Positions 46,886-59,550 of a DNA stretch of 64,000 nucleotides are shown piece after piece. The first letter of the stretch is position 1, and the number at the start of each line of letters is the position of its first letter. Source of the stretch: Acanthochlamys bracteata (taxonomy: Eukaryota > Streptophyta > Magnoliopsida > Pandanales > Velloziaceae); the NCBI GenBank assembly GCA_019914995.1, contig CM034136.1:1751270-1815269 (forward strand), written 5' to 3'. A program made the position numbers and the translations under genes. The notes below the pieces were generated by a model. The model was not told where the DNA came from. It searched no databases and was given only the letters and a program-made list of their open reading frames with translations.

Positions 46886-49800
46886 TTACAAGATCCTTGT
46901 CAAAATATCACGCATCAAATCTACAGGGGCTGCAAATTTAAAGAGAAAACACAATGTGAGGCTGAACATAAGATACATACAGATCAAAACAAATTAAAGA
47001 CAATTTTGTACCTGGCATTCCAGTGAACAATTCAAATTGGCCCATTGCTTGCCTTATGAACATCTCAACTCCACTAACAATCTTTACACCACACTCTTCT
47101 GCATCCTTCAAAAGTGTGGTGTCTTGAGGTGTGTAAACAGCATCAAAAACTAACGAATATTTTTTAAGTGCATGCTGTAATCATCATTATTAAAAATCAT
47201 CAATTGAGTCAAGGGAATATCAGCTTAGAAAATTATAGAAACTGACGATCATCTACTGTAAACTATAAAAATGTGTACTTGCATTGCACACAACGAGTAA
47301 AAGAGCTTCGTATATGTCTCAAGTGGTACACCACACCACTTTCCAACTTCTGGATATTTTGTTTCTTCTGGACTGTTAACATGTTATTAATAGCCTATAA
47401 TCTTAAAAGGTGCCAACTCCTTTAAATACTCCACTTGAAGCCTTATCATGTAGAAGTATTTGTATTTTGAGATGATATAAATGGAATAGATAACTTACTT
47501 TCTCTTTTCTACAACATAAGTAGATCTAGAAATCTTCCACACACTTTAAGAAATACATTGCATGTTTTCATAGAATGTAGCAGATTAGTCAACAGTCAAA
47601 ATTCTATAACATTAACAGCGTTATGACAAGAAACATCCTACAATGAGCAGGATAGTATTGCAACTCTACCACAGAATATCCTAACATATGAGAACATGTG
47701 AGAAAATATTATTGTATTTGCTTTTAATATAATGTACAACATGACCAGCCAAAACATCATGATGATCTCTAAGATTTAAACAACCACACTCAAGCTTAAG
47801 CAAACTTTGCTAGTAGTCCTTGATGCTTTACTTTTCTCAAATATGTCACTAGTATGTTGGTCTTTTCCAAAGAAGGTCCTGACACCAGTAAATACTGTAC
47901 ATCATCTATTTATTTTTTATTCTGTTGTTATGATTGATTATATTATTTGAGATTTTTAACTACAGAAAATCAATGAATTATAAGTGAAGGTTGAACACTT
48001 AATAGTCACGCTCTTCAAGTTATAACAACTAGAGAAAACAAAGCTACTTACGCACAAACTATGCTCGTCAGTAATGAATAGTTGCTACTGGCTAGTTTAT
48101 TTTTAGAGAATTAAGAGGAAAGAAAACCTTTCCTCTCTATCCGTTGTTTAGTTGGACAGAAACAATAGGAGGAGAAATGAAAGGATTCTCTACTTTTTGT
48201 TTTTTCCCCTCTCTTTCACTTGTCCTTTTGTGAATTCTGTTTCTGGGTCGCACCTCCTTCCTTACTTCTTTTTTGTCCTTCTCTCTCTTCCCTGTTCCTT
48301 TTATATCTACCAATTCTATTAGTAAGCTTTTTGACAACTCTCTCGTTCATTTTGACAACTCTCCGGCATTGAACTTTTAGGATCTCCTCTTCTCATCTCC
48401 TTTTGTTGATCTTTGATATTTCCTTCTATCTTCAGATTTCTGAATTTTCTCAGTCTCCCTTTTTCAGATCTATATATCTGCTCCCCACCTCTTTCTCGTT
48501 CATATTTCAAAAGTGTTACATGGATGGATCTCTTTCCTATCCCTAGTTTTTTTTTTTTTTTTTGGGAAAGATCTTCATGAACATTTACTAATTCAGTTGG
48601 TCACCTTTAAAAGTTTGTTATATTTAGTATTTACGAAAAATGTGATCTGTAGCATGATTATTTATACGTATATTTCAAGGTTTCATAACTTCAGATTCTA
48701 GTTTGCCACCCAAACATTACAATCCTTAACTTGTAGTAGCAAGCCCTATGAGTCCCTTTACCAACATCCTTAAACCACATATCTAGAATTTCTTAGCTCA
48801 AATTTCTAATTTATCCAATCAAGGCCAAGCCTTTCCCACTAAGCAGTCTCAGCTACACAAAATATCAACTCTCGAACCATACTCAAAATAAAACTATAGC
48901 TTCCATATTAAATATTCCTGAATGTAGTCAAGTCAAACACACAAACTACACTATATATATGGAACATCTGTTGAACAGAGTAGCAGATGACACATAATGT
49001 TATGTTTATATGGTGCTTTTTATTGAGACATCATGGAGAAGATGCTAAAACTGCCATCGTCAAGTTACACACATTAAGGGCTATAGAAAGTACACATTTT
49101 TAACCAATGAAGAGAGACAAAATAGCAAGCATGAACAATTACTATATCTAAAAACATATATATAAATTAAGAAGTATTCAAATGAACCCAATGGGACTCC
49201 AGGAAACAAGAATTTTTTGCAATAACAATGTAGGGAAAGAAGGCAAAATATCATGGGAATGATATAACCTTATGTATCGGAGTCCCCTCAGCATTAGGAA
49301 ACATCCCTAACGAAGTTGTATTAGCAAGTATCATCCCTTCCTCTGGGTAAAAAGCCTCCAATTCAGCCAATGTCAGAGCCGTTCCTCCAACCGACTTGGC
49401 AAGTTCTTTCGCTTTTGCTATCAGGAAAAAAAACCGTACAATAAGGATTCAACTAAAAGATTAACCAACTCTCAAGGCACATGATAGAAAAACTAATCTA
49501 ATCGCACAAGTTAGAAGCTCTATCCCCTTAGAAAAAATATAAGCTGGTCTCTAAGTTTATTAAATATATAACGCCCCACACTAAGCCCAAATGGTTAATA
49601 GAATCAAGAGGATTGCACTCGTTTTTCAATTGTAGCATCTAACTGGTCAAAATGGTACAGCTTAGCTCATAGTTTCAAGCAGCTTATGCCAGGTAATCGC
49701 TTCCCAGCGTGCTTACTTATAATCTTAGTGGTGAAATACTAGTTAGCTCCTGAACTCAAGCACTAGCTCCAAACAGTATCAGAGAAGAATGCGCTTATAC

Positions 49801-52797
49801 TGCACACAGCAATACATAAGGAAACATAACTTTCAAACACTCTACACTACAAAATATATAAATAGTGACATTCTTTCTACTAGTATCTCTGCATTTTAGT
49901 ATTAACTCAAAGCTTGATTGTTACCATATGTACGATTCGCAACGACTACTTTTGCGCCTTTTTGTTTTGCTCCATAAGCAAGGGCCCTGCCAGCACCACC
50001 AGCACCAACAACAACAAAAGTTCTACCAGCCAGAGGTGAAATAGTTGCATCCTTGACATGATAACCTGATCAGTGTCCAATGTCAAGAAACAGCATTTAT
50101 GGCGTTATATCATGGTATAAATTAATGGATATGATTAGAGATTTACCTCTAATGCCGTCTTCAATAGCTGAGATTGCACCTATATAGTCAGTGTTATAAC
50201 CTATTAACTTTCCGTCACTAGGTCTTCTGATAATTGTATTTACAGCGCCTATTGACTAAAAAGCCATAAGAAGACAAGAAACAAAAGAAGCTTCAGCAGA
50301 ATGTTTCAATTAAACAAAACAAAATCAATGAAAACGTCAAGAAGGTGGAATAACTCATATAAACTACCTTAGCAACAGGATCCACTTCATCACATAGACC
50401 AACAGCCGTCTCCTTATGAGGTTTTGTACAGCTGTAAATTAAATGGAGCAGATAGTTTAACCACTTTAGAAAACGAACCTTTGATAAGTATCAGCAAAAA
50501 GGAATATCACTCCAGTATATATTAGCTAAAGTAAGGACAAATAATTATTGCATATTTCCAAATCAAATAGTCCAGGTAAGACATTCTATGTCTCAGCATG
50601 ACTCACAGGTTAGACAAATATCAGAGAAATGAGCAACAAGTCTGCGATGAGAAATGTTAAAGGAAATGAATCAAAGTGTTGTATACTTTGAACAAAAGAA
50701 GCCTTTGATAATAACATAGGCACTGAGCTAACCTTAGGTTGGATATTTATATGCTTCAGTTAATAAATCTGCACAACATTTTGGAGATAAAGGTAGCACT
50801 TGTTCCACAATATTGTTCCTAATGTTCACTTCTATCTAGAATTGCACGACAGAAGTAATAAAAGTGATTTACTGTTACAGAAGTTTGGATGAGCTTCATT
50901 GTGCAGAATCTAATATCAAGCGCATATAATCAATTTTGATTTACATGCTTGCATTGATAGCGGCAAAAGCAATCTAGAGAGGGTGTTCCATTATCCTTTA
51001 CACATTTCCAGGATATTTCCTAGATAACGAATTACAAACACCCAATTTAAACTTTTACATGTGTGACATTCACCTGCAGCCGAGCTAGCAAATTATAGAA
51101 GGTAATCTTATTATACAATTAATAGAAACAGTATACAAAGGAATTTTATAAGAACAAAGACTAACTTGCAAAACTAGTAATGGATTTGCAAATGATGGAA
51201 GCCAAACCTGAATCCAGCAAAATCAGGAGATGAGTATACTTCAAGGAAGCTAGCAATGTCATCCACTAACAAGGGAACATAAATTGCATTGAACCCAACC
51301 GCTTTGAAAACTGCATTGTGAAAAATGGGGCTTTTGCTAAAGGCTACTGGCTTCCCAATGAGTCCGAATACTCTTGTATCGGTTTGTAACTGTCTAATAT
51401 TGTAGACATCTAACAGGTCTTTAATAGTTGGCTGCCCAGGAGCAGACTCTCTTCCAGGATTAACTGAACCAAAAGTTAAAAACCCTCCAAATTTTGAACA
51501 CAGCAAACGAGAAATTAAACCTCTCTCACTCATGCATAGACCTATAATTGGAACCTGTTATAGCCAATAATTAATTAGATAGAAGCACAACTGGCAAAGC
51601 TACATATAGAAATGTAACATGCAACACAAGACATCTATATCAAAGTATTATAGTCGAAATCCATGTAGCTACATTTTAATTTATGTGTGATAAAGAGTGC
51701 AAAAACCATTTAACCTTATAATGAATATTTCAAAGCACATCAAACAATAAGATGCTTGTCAAGTTTTCTAAGAAATTTCAAAATATTAGATACGTAAATT
51801 ATTAAAAAGTATCGTTAATTCTCGAAGCATGATGACTGGAACTAAGCAAAAAGTATATCACCATCTTTACCTTTCACAAACTAAGAAGTAACGACGCTCC
51901 AAAACCACGCAAAAAAGGGAATTAGAACACGTCAACAGGCATGATTGAACTGCATGCGGAGAGTTTACGGTATAAGTGCCAATTGGTCCCTTACTTTTGT
52001 GAAAGTATTCAATTTAATATTTGAAGTTTAAAAAGACTCAAATGGAGTCCCTTAATTTTACCTGCTGATTTGCTCCTTTCACTGAAAGGACCAAAATGTT
52101 ACCTTTTGAAAAGCTAACAGACATAGTCACACATTTTTGTTATGTATCATGGTATTTGACTAAATGGAGTAGGTCTAAATCTAATTTGGATTAAGATAGG
52201 ATATTGTTCCAAACAATCAGGAGTCTTAGTTACAATTACTATGACAAGATATTTTAATAGAGTCAATATGTATAAGTCTCAAAGAAAGTAGTGGTTTGAG
52301 TGTTATTTAGGGAGGAGTTCCAGTATTTTAGTTAGGTAAGATTAACTTTGAGTTGGTTATCAAGAAAATAGCCTCTCTATGGATTTAAGCAATAAATATC
52401 AGTTTTTTGAGTAGAAGAGGTGTAAAGTCTTACTTGATGAGTAGGAGCATGATAAATTCCTAATCTATCAGGGGTGTGGAGTCTCTTAGAAGTCATAATG
52501 GATAGAGCTCATATCTCTATAGGCAAAGATAAAAAGTTGGTAGTTGGTTTTCCCGCCTTGATGTTAAAGAAGATACAAAAGTCTAAGGTGGTAAGGCTCT
52601 TAGGTATAGGAAAATAGGAAAAAATACAAAACAAAGGGAGTGGAGAAGGTGGCCGAATTAAGCTGTAGATTGGATATATACTACAGTTCCTTACTTCATT
52701 CACTAGTAATTCTTCATAAATGTTTAAATCGTGTACTAGTGCGTCATGACATAATCAATTGCAAGTAAATAAACCCTCCCACTATTATTAAGGCTGC

Positions 52798-52837
<40 letters not shown>

Positions 52838-53538
52838 TACTATTATTATTTTATCTTATTTTAAATATTTATTTATTTTTATTTTTAAAGAAACCCAGCA
52901 ATAAGACCTTTGAATCCACAGCCAAAGAAATACCTTAATAGACTACATAAATATTCCTACGCCTCCGTATATTTATTAACCTGAGCATAAAAATCACGTT
53001 GCAAGTATTCATCCTACAAAAAATATGTTAACACTATTCAGAAAGTTGTTCTAGTTTTAGTATATAGCTACTTACATGGCAATGCACAAGCATCTGGAAC
53101 ATGCGAGATACATCTGTAATGTCAACAGCAAAGGTTACTATTTTCACTATATCTGCTCCAACGGCTTGTATTCTTGCTATTAAACTGCTCAATTCGTCAG
53201 ATGATGGGGTTGCTTTGTAGTTATGAGAAGAAACAATAAGCTTAGAGCTCTCAGGCCTTTCTCCTGATATATAACCAAAAAATTCGTCCGCTACCTGCAA
53301 TTTAGAAAAACATTAATTGAAAAGTAAAGAGATTTTAACCTAAAAAGAGCTAGCAGAACAAATTATTGTAAGGCATAAGAACTCATCTCTTTTATTACAT
53401 ATAAACTTGGTAAAAAATATGAATTTATAGTGCATAATACTATGAATAGTACTCCATGCACAAACATAGAGCCAAAGGATACAACAGCACTCAACAGGTT
53501 CAATAAGTGGTAATGCAGTAATTTATATATATATACAC

Positions 53539-53581
<43 letters not shown>

Positions 53582-56303
53582 GCACTCAGGCATACTTCAG
53601 GAACCGAACAATGCCTTCTAAAACTACATTTGTTAAATCTTGACAGAGCTTGCCATACAAAATCTCAACATCCAGACTTTGTTCAGAGTACACAATAATC
53701 TCCCATGTTATGAGGAATTTCTAAGAAAGGATTCTAATGCAAGCAGGAGCTTCTACATGCTGATGGCACATTCAAGGAAAATGTATGGCACAACCACAAG
53801 TGATGACTCTTCTAGTATTGCATGCTTTTAAGTATTAGGGCTGGCTGATGACATGACAGTGAGAAGCAAACTTCAAGATAGTAGTAATAAAAGCAACAAT
53901 GGAAAATGTCAACAGCTGTTCATGCAACCATCAAAGCGGAAAATGAAATCAAGTCCCAATTACATCTTAGAAGATAAAGAAAAGTGATCGTTTCCTATGA
54001 CTTTGGACAAATACTTCATACATTAAACCATGCATGCTTTGACATTAAGGCTGATATACCAAGAAATATTTGATACTACCTGATATTAATTGGAAATCAT
54101 AACCTAACCTTGAGTTCAATATCAATGTAATCAGCTCCTACTCGCATGGCCATATGAAGTGCCTCAAACCTTGCCTTGTCATCACCTTCATATTCACCTC
54201 CTTCCCAGTTCGGTCTAGAATAATAAAAGAAGCAACCAAACTTAAGATACAAATATACTGCTGTAGTCCTAAGTGGATAATACACCAAATAGATATATCA
54301 AAGAAAGGCCAGTAGGGGAAAACAACTTTCCAGCAAGTCATATTAATTTCTTGATTTAAGCCGAAATGAAGTCTACAGAGAAACTTTATCAACAAACTTT
54401 CCACCAAAATTTAGCACAAAGCAAATCTTAATCACTGTTGCATCAAAACAGTTGAGCAAACATATCAAGTTTAACAGGCAATCGAAGCAAGGATGAACAA
54501 AGAAAATAAACAAATAAGGTATGTGCAAATTTGATGCAAAAGTAGTGTGGATGTGTAGAAAGGAATATCCCAATTCAGAATAACACTAGAATATATCAAA
54601 TTTGAAATAGACTAAGAAAACAACCATCAGTAAGGATGAATAATGACCGTAGATGTATAAAAAGGAACATCCCAATTATCAGAATATCACTAGAATCTAT
54701 CAAAATTAAAATAGACTAAATATGAAAACAACCATCACTAAGGATGAATCAGGATCGATTGAAGCACAAACCAACCATCCAAAAGTTACTGCTAGTGGTC
54801 GATCAGATTCCAAGCTCAACTCTAACTTGCAAAAGGTAATGCAATGAACTGAAAAAACCTAATTCCTAAAGCATCCTGGCTAAGCAAACAAGATGAATAA
54901 TGGCTCCATGTTCAAGTGTGGAGGACAAATTGCTTCCACTGCCATTTTGAGAGAAACAAAGCACCAGAGACACCCTTTTCTCCCTTTGTGCCAGTCCATG
55001 TCTTGAACCTTCAAAGTAGTTATCCAACTACTCACACAATGGTTTTGTGTAGCTTGTTGACTTGAGATCTGTATTGGACTAACAGAATCTTTTCTACCAA
55101 CGAACTAGCCATTTTGTTAAATGTGAGTGTGGACTGCAAAACATGTGGTATATTTTGTATATCCTTTTTCAAACAATGCGCTAAAATATGCTCTGCCTCA
55201 ATTGCCTTAATCAAACTCAAACGTTCACAATGCTCTCATCGGTGATTCTTTCTTTGGGCCTTCTCTCATAAATAACATATAATGCTCGACTCTATGAGGT
55301 TTCTTTCTACTATCAATTCTAGAGAAGTTTTTTTGGAAGGAGACAACCTTGCCATGCTCTAGAGAGCTAATTCACATCAATATCTAACCAAGAGCATGTG
55401 AACCAAACAGCTGCAACAATATGCCAGACTTGGCATCTAAAATCACTATGGTTTGTCCTCCCAGAGTAGGGGATAGCAAAGTAAAACATGCTCATTAAAA
55501 TCCAATCTTCCCCATAGTGATTTTATAGGAAAATTAAATCATAGAGATACGGAGTATGAGTATATGTGAGAAAAAAAATACATGTTTCTCACTTTAATAT
55601 GACACTTTTATACCATAAAACGAGGAAGAGAAACAGAACAGGAAGAAGATTTCTCTCTTCCTGCAGGTGGAATAGAATGTATCTAGCATAAAGTAGGACT
55701 CTGTTTTGCGATTTTTCTGAACACATTTGAGTAATTGAAGTTTTTATCATAACCGTTGACAGCTTCATAATCCCCTTTACAAACATTTGTTGCATTTTGA
55801 ACTACAACAAATTGCACAAAACGTGATAAAATCTCACAACTTCCAAGAAATACTAGAGAAAAATTTAGCTTAAATATTATCTACATACACCAAAAACTAA
55901 AAAGAAACCGTAAATTATCTTAAAAAGAAAGTTGAACTATCAAAATCATAGTTTTTTTGGTAAGATCAAAATGATATCTAAATAACAACACAACAAAAAT
56001 TAAAAGGAAAACTTCTTTTCTTTTTTCTAGCAACAACAACAGAAAGAGAGAGACGAAGAATACAAACCGGTAGGTAATTATTGCAGGCAAGAGACGGTTG
56101 TTGAGAAGTTTAGGGAGATCTAAGGCAGGTTGGAAATTTGTTAGATGATCGAGCCGGATCTCAACAATATCTGCCCCCATTTTCTTCGCTGATTCCATTT
56201 CAACCAACATCTCCTCCACCGTTTTCGACACTAATGGTGCGCATAGCTTCGTCCCCATCTCCTCCATCGCCACCTTCGTCACCATCTCTTCCATCGCCAC
56301 CAT
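46886..56303 (-). CDS. DHD/SHD: Bifunctional 3-dehydroquinate dehydratase/shikimate dehydrogenase
   Basis: Minus-strand exons: 56303-56068, 54214-54109, 53294-53076, 51554-51208, 50431-50368, 50255-50147, 50065-49925, 49417-49269, 47174-47012, 46929-46886. All are GT-AG and in phase, giving 525 residues. The last exon codes APVDLMRDILTRIL. It catalyses shikimate-pathway steps 3 and 4. Residues about 20-245 are a type I dehydratase with H138 (SSHNYK) and Schiff-base K165 (ADIVKIV). Residues about 248-525 are the dehydrogenase: S260-K-S262-P, T305-x-P-x-K309 (catalytic Lys), N330, N345-T-D347 (catalytic Asp), GAGGAG 381-386, and NADP-type NRT 404-406. Only about 20 residues precede the first domain and an in-frame TAG lies 21 bases upstream of ATG, so no plastid transit peptide is visible; a cytosolic isoform is possible. 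Odd: F259 where His is usual, K306 where Ile/Val is usual, and a 27-bp duplication in codons 2-19. Confidence 0.95.
47175..49268 (-). other. DHD-SDH intron 8 (2.1 kb)
   Basis: This intron lies between the exons ending at 49269 and starting at 47174. It is AT-rich and contains a pyrimidine-rich block (48120-48510) and a T17-like run near 48547-48565. Its length suggests an old insertion, but no element ends were recognised. Confidence 0.5.
52797..52837. repeat. (AAT)n microsatellite in DHD-SDH intron 3
   Basis: About 13 uninterrupted AAT units. Confidence 0.95.
53535..53578. repeat. (CA)n microsatellite in DHD-SDH intron 2
   Basis: About 20 CA units preceded by a short (TA)n run. Likely polymorphic. 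Confidence 0.95.
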
Positions 56304-56704
56304 TGTTAACCACCACTGCTTCTACCAATCTCTACAACAACAACAATAACAACAACAACAACAACAACAAAACGAGAACAAGAACAGAAGATATAAGAAG
56401 AAGAATGGGAACAGATACGATAAGTTGAGTTATGATAAGTTGAGTCGCGGTAGTTGAAGCTGTTCAAAGTAGAACGGCAGCAGAGACAGGTATAAATATA
56501 AATCAATTAAAAAACGAGAAGATTGAAACCGAAAAATAATCTGAAAACGGGAGAGAAGGGAAGAATGGGAGAAGAGGACTGCATTGAATTTTAGCTCAAG
56601 AGTCGGACGTTGATTGTCGGAGCATGGAAGGAAGTAGAGTCAAACTGTTCTGTTTATGGAGTAGGACCCACTGATGAGAAAAATAAAAAAAGCTTTTTTA
56701 ATAT
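56304..56704 (-). promoter_or_regulatory. DHD-SDH promoter and 5' leader
   Basis: Read on the minus strand, a TATA-like ttatatttata lies at about 56490-56500, roughly 190 bases before the ATG. A block at about 56570-56700 is repeated, diverged but colinear, at 62980-63125. The start context AACAATGG fits the plant consensus. Foldback elements begin at about 56705, so the native promoter is short or overlaps them. Confidence 0.5.
56331..56371. repeat. (AAC)n trinucleotide repeat in DHD-SDH 5' leader
   Basis: About 12 CAA/AAC units with one AAT interruption, 28-68 bases before the start codon. In the mRNA sense it reads (GTT)n. It lies outside the coding frame, behind the in-frame TAG at 56324-56322. 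Confidence 0.85.
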
Positions 56705-57160
56705 ATATATATATATATAGGAATAGGATATAGACACTTGTAGACCTTAAAGGCACATGTGTATATATACCTGTCAAAAATGGCCGGCGAGCTCTCCAAA
56801 TCCAATCTCGACCGTTGGATATGAAGAACCATGAGTTGAAAACATGCTGACAAAATTTTAGCTCAATCGGAATACGAACTTACCTCCATCGGAACTCTTG
56901 ATTAAAATGACACAAAACAAAATATATATCTTTTGTCAAATTTAAAAATTTATATCATTTTGATCAAGAGTTCCGATGGAGGTCAGTTCGTATTCCGATT
57001 GAGCTGAAATTTTATCAACATGTTCCCAACTCATGGTTCTTCGTATCCAACGGTGGAGATTGGATTTGGAGAGCTCGCCGGCCACTTTTGGCCGGCATGT
57101 GTACACATGTGCCTTTAAGACCTGCATGTGCCTATATCCTATCATATATATATATATATA
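56705..57160. mobile_element. Foldback MITE 1, nearly perfect palindrome
   Basis: Two arms of about 215 bases are inverted copies around a small loop near 56930-56945. The left arm has cggcgagctctccaaatcca, gttggatatgaagaaccatg and agctcaatcggaatacgaac. The right arm repeats the same sequences on the other strand with few changes. (TA)n tracts bound both sides. The similarity between arms is the highest of the foldbacks here, suggesting a young insertion or arm homogenisation. Non-coding. Confidence 0.85.
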
Positions 57161-57164
57161 TTGG

Positions 57165-57500
57165 AATAAGGACACATAATCGATCCGGTTTCATGCTACA
57201 AAATGCCAAATATAATCTTCACTATTAGATATAAAAAGTTATTAGTTAAAAATATGTTGATCAAATTTTAACTTAATCAGCAACGAATCAGCGTTAATTC
57301 GAATTCTTGATCAACGTGACAAAAAAAGGCAACACATATTTTTTAGATTGTTTTCTTTTTTTTTATATTAATCAACAAGTTGGATGAACTTTGATTCATG
57401 GTCTAATTAAGTTAAAATTTGATCAATTTATTTTCAAGTCATAATTCTTCATATCCAATGGTAAAAATAAATAAATTGATATAATGACAACAAGTCAGTC
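57165..57500. mobile_element. Foldback MITE 2, diverged
   Basis: The arms share attagatataaaaagttat / attggatatgaagaattat and gatcaaattttaacttaat on opposite strands around a T-rich centre near 57345-57365. It is the same family as foldback 1 but much more diverged. It shares a (TA)n boundary with it. Confidence 0.6.
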
Positions 57501-57604
57501 AGTCAATCAGAGCGCAATTTCGGAACATCATATTTGGAGCTTTGTACCTTTAAAACCAATGCGCGCCGATATGCCCTTAAAGAACGATATACTCATACAT
57601 CAAC

Positions 57605-59518
57605 TATATATATATGAGATGGGATGTAGATACATTTCTTTGTGCACAGAATTTACGTTAAGCACATGTCATGAACCAACGGCTATGATGATTTCATTTT
57701 ATGTTTTCAATGGTGCAGATAAATCAGCGGAGAACATAACCTACGCGCATAGCCCCGAGGGTTTCATTTGTGCACCGCGCTTATTTTTTTTACCTTTTTG
57801 TAGTGGCGCGACTTGTACTCGCAAGCGAAATCCAGTTCTCCGACCAGCTTGACTTCGTGATTCTAGCAGGAATCGACTTTTTCGTGGCTCGATTTTACCA
57901 TTCCGGTCTCTGTTCGGCTTTTGATCAAAGGCTCGGCTCAATTTCGTTTCCGATTTGATTCCATCTCCGACCTCGAAACGAGTAAAATTGAGTTCTCCGT
58001 GCTCGGTTACGGCACGATTTCGTCTCTCGGTGTTTATTTCGGCTTTCGATCGAGATTTGAACTCGATCTCGTCGTCGACTTCGACTTCGTCCAACTTTGG
58101 CTTCGTCTTCGAAACGAGCAAATCGAGTTCTCCTTGTTCAGTTACGGCTCGATGTAGGATCTTGGTGTCCATATCGGCTTATGATCGAGATTTGGGCTCG
58201 AATTGGTCTCCAACTGTAGTGACATGTATTTTACTGTTGGCATCTGACTTGGGTCAACAGATGAGATTCTTGTAACATTATCGCTACAGCGATGCAGATG
58301 CATTCGTACAAATGAGCAAAATCGAGTTCACCGTTCGGTTACGACTCGATTTAGGCTTGCGGTATCCATTTTCGGCTTAGTTTGGTCTCCGGCTTCGGTC
58401 AACTTAGACTTTTTATTTTTTTATTTTTTATTTTAATTTTTGATGATTTGTTTTAATTTCTGATGATTTGTTTTGAATTTACCGATATATTTTAATTTTC
58501 GTTGATTTAATTTATACGGTGTATTTGATTTATACGGTATATTAGATTTGATTAATACAGTGTATTGGACATTTTTGTATAGCTATCCAAGTGTAAATTA
58601 TGGTATAATCAAATCCAATACATCGTATAAATCAAATCAATAAAAATTAATATATATCGATAAATTCAAAACAAATTATTAAAAACTAAAATAAAAAATA
58701 AAAAATCGAAGTTGGCCGAAGCCGAAGTCGAAGCCGGAAACAAAATCAAGCCGAAAATGGACATCGAAAGCCTAAAATGAACTCGATTTTGCTCATTTCT
58801 ACGGCTACATCTGTATCGTTAAAATGATAATGCTATAAGAATCACAGCCATTAACCCAAGTTAGATGCCAATAGAAAACACATGTGTCATTGGAGTCGTA
58901 GACAAAGCCGAAGACCAATTCGAGCCTAAATCTCAATCACAAGCCGATATGGACACCGGGATCCTATTCGAGCCGTAACTGAGCGAGGAGAATTCGATTT
59001 ACTCGTTTTGAAGCTGAAGCCAAAATCGGACGGAGTCGAGCCGACGACGAAACCGAATCCAGATCTCGATCGAAAGCCGAAATAGACACCGTTAGACTAA
59101 ATTGAACCGTAACCGAGCGTGAAGAACTCAATTTTTCTCGTTCCGAAGCCGGAGACGGAATCAAATGGAAAACGAAATTAAGCCGATCAAAAGCCGAACA
59201 GAGACTCAAATGGCAAAATCGAGCAACGAAAAACTTGATTCCGGCTAGAATCACGATACCAAGTTGGTCGGAGAACTGAGGACTTCGCTTAGGAGTACAA
59301 GTCGCGCCGCTGCAGAGAGGGAAAAGAAATGAGCGCTGTGCACAAATGAAACCCTCGGGGCAGTGCGCGTAGGTTATGTCCTCCACTAATTCATCTGCAC
59401 CGTTGAAAATATAAAATGAAATCATCATAGTCTTTGATTCATGATATGTGTCTAAAGTAAATCCTGTGCCCAAAAGAATGGGATATGCCTACATCCCATC
59501 CACATATGTATATATATA
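57605..59518. mobile_element. Long foldback element (~1.9 kb) with ~0.95-kb arms
   Basis: The left arm (57605-58570) and the right arm (58600-59518) are inverted copies. Examples: gatgatttcattttat, cataacctacgcgca and gagggtttcatttgtgcac occur near 57690-57775 and, inverted, near 59345-59430. The apex lies near 58580. Each arm contains about three diverged subrepeats of 130-200 bases built on aaacgag(t/c)aaa..gagttctcc..gttacggct (57976, 58109 and 58312 in the left arm). The open frames inside are low-complexity by-products of these subrepeats. (TA)n runs bound the element. No transposase is present. Confidence 0.85.
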
Positions 59519-59550
59519 TATTGTTTATAAGATTTATAAATCTAAACAAA

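Noticed and set aside
53640..53831. Plus-strand frame within DHD-SDH intron 2
   Set aside because: Intronic, short, no domain.
56138..56428. Pro/Ser-rich plus-strand frame opposite DHD-SDH exon 1
   Set aside because: Antisense shadow of the exon and of the AAC trinucleotide repeat.
57741..58275. Several 60-140-codon frames inside the long foldback
   Set aside because: They are generated by the subrepeats, overlap on both strands and are repeated in the opposite arm; no domain is recognisable.
58964..59473. 169-codon minus-strand frame in the right arm of the foldback
   Set aside because: It mirrors frames in the left arm because the arms are inverted copies. It starts inside repeat sequence and has no domain.
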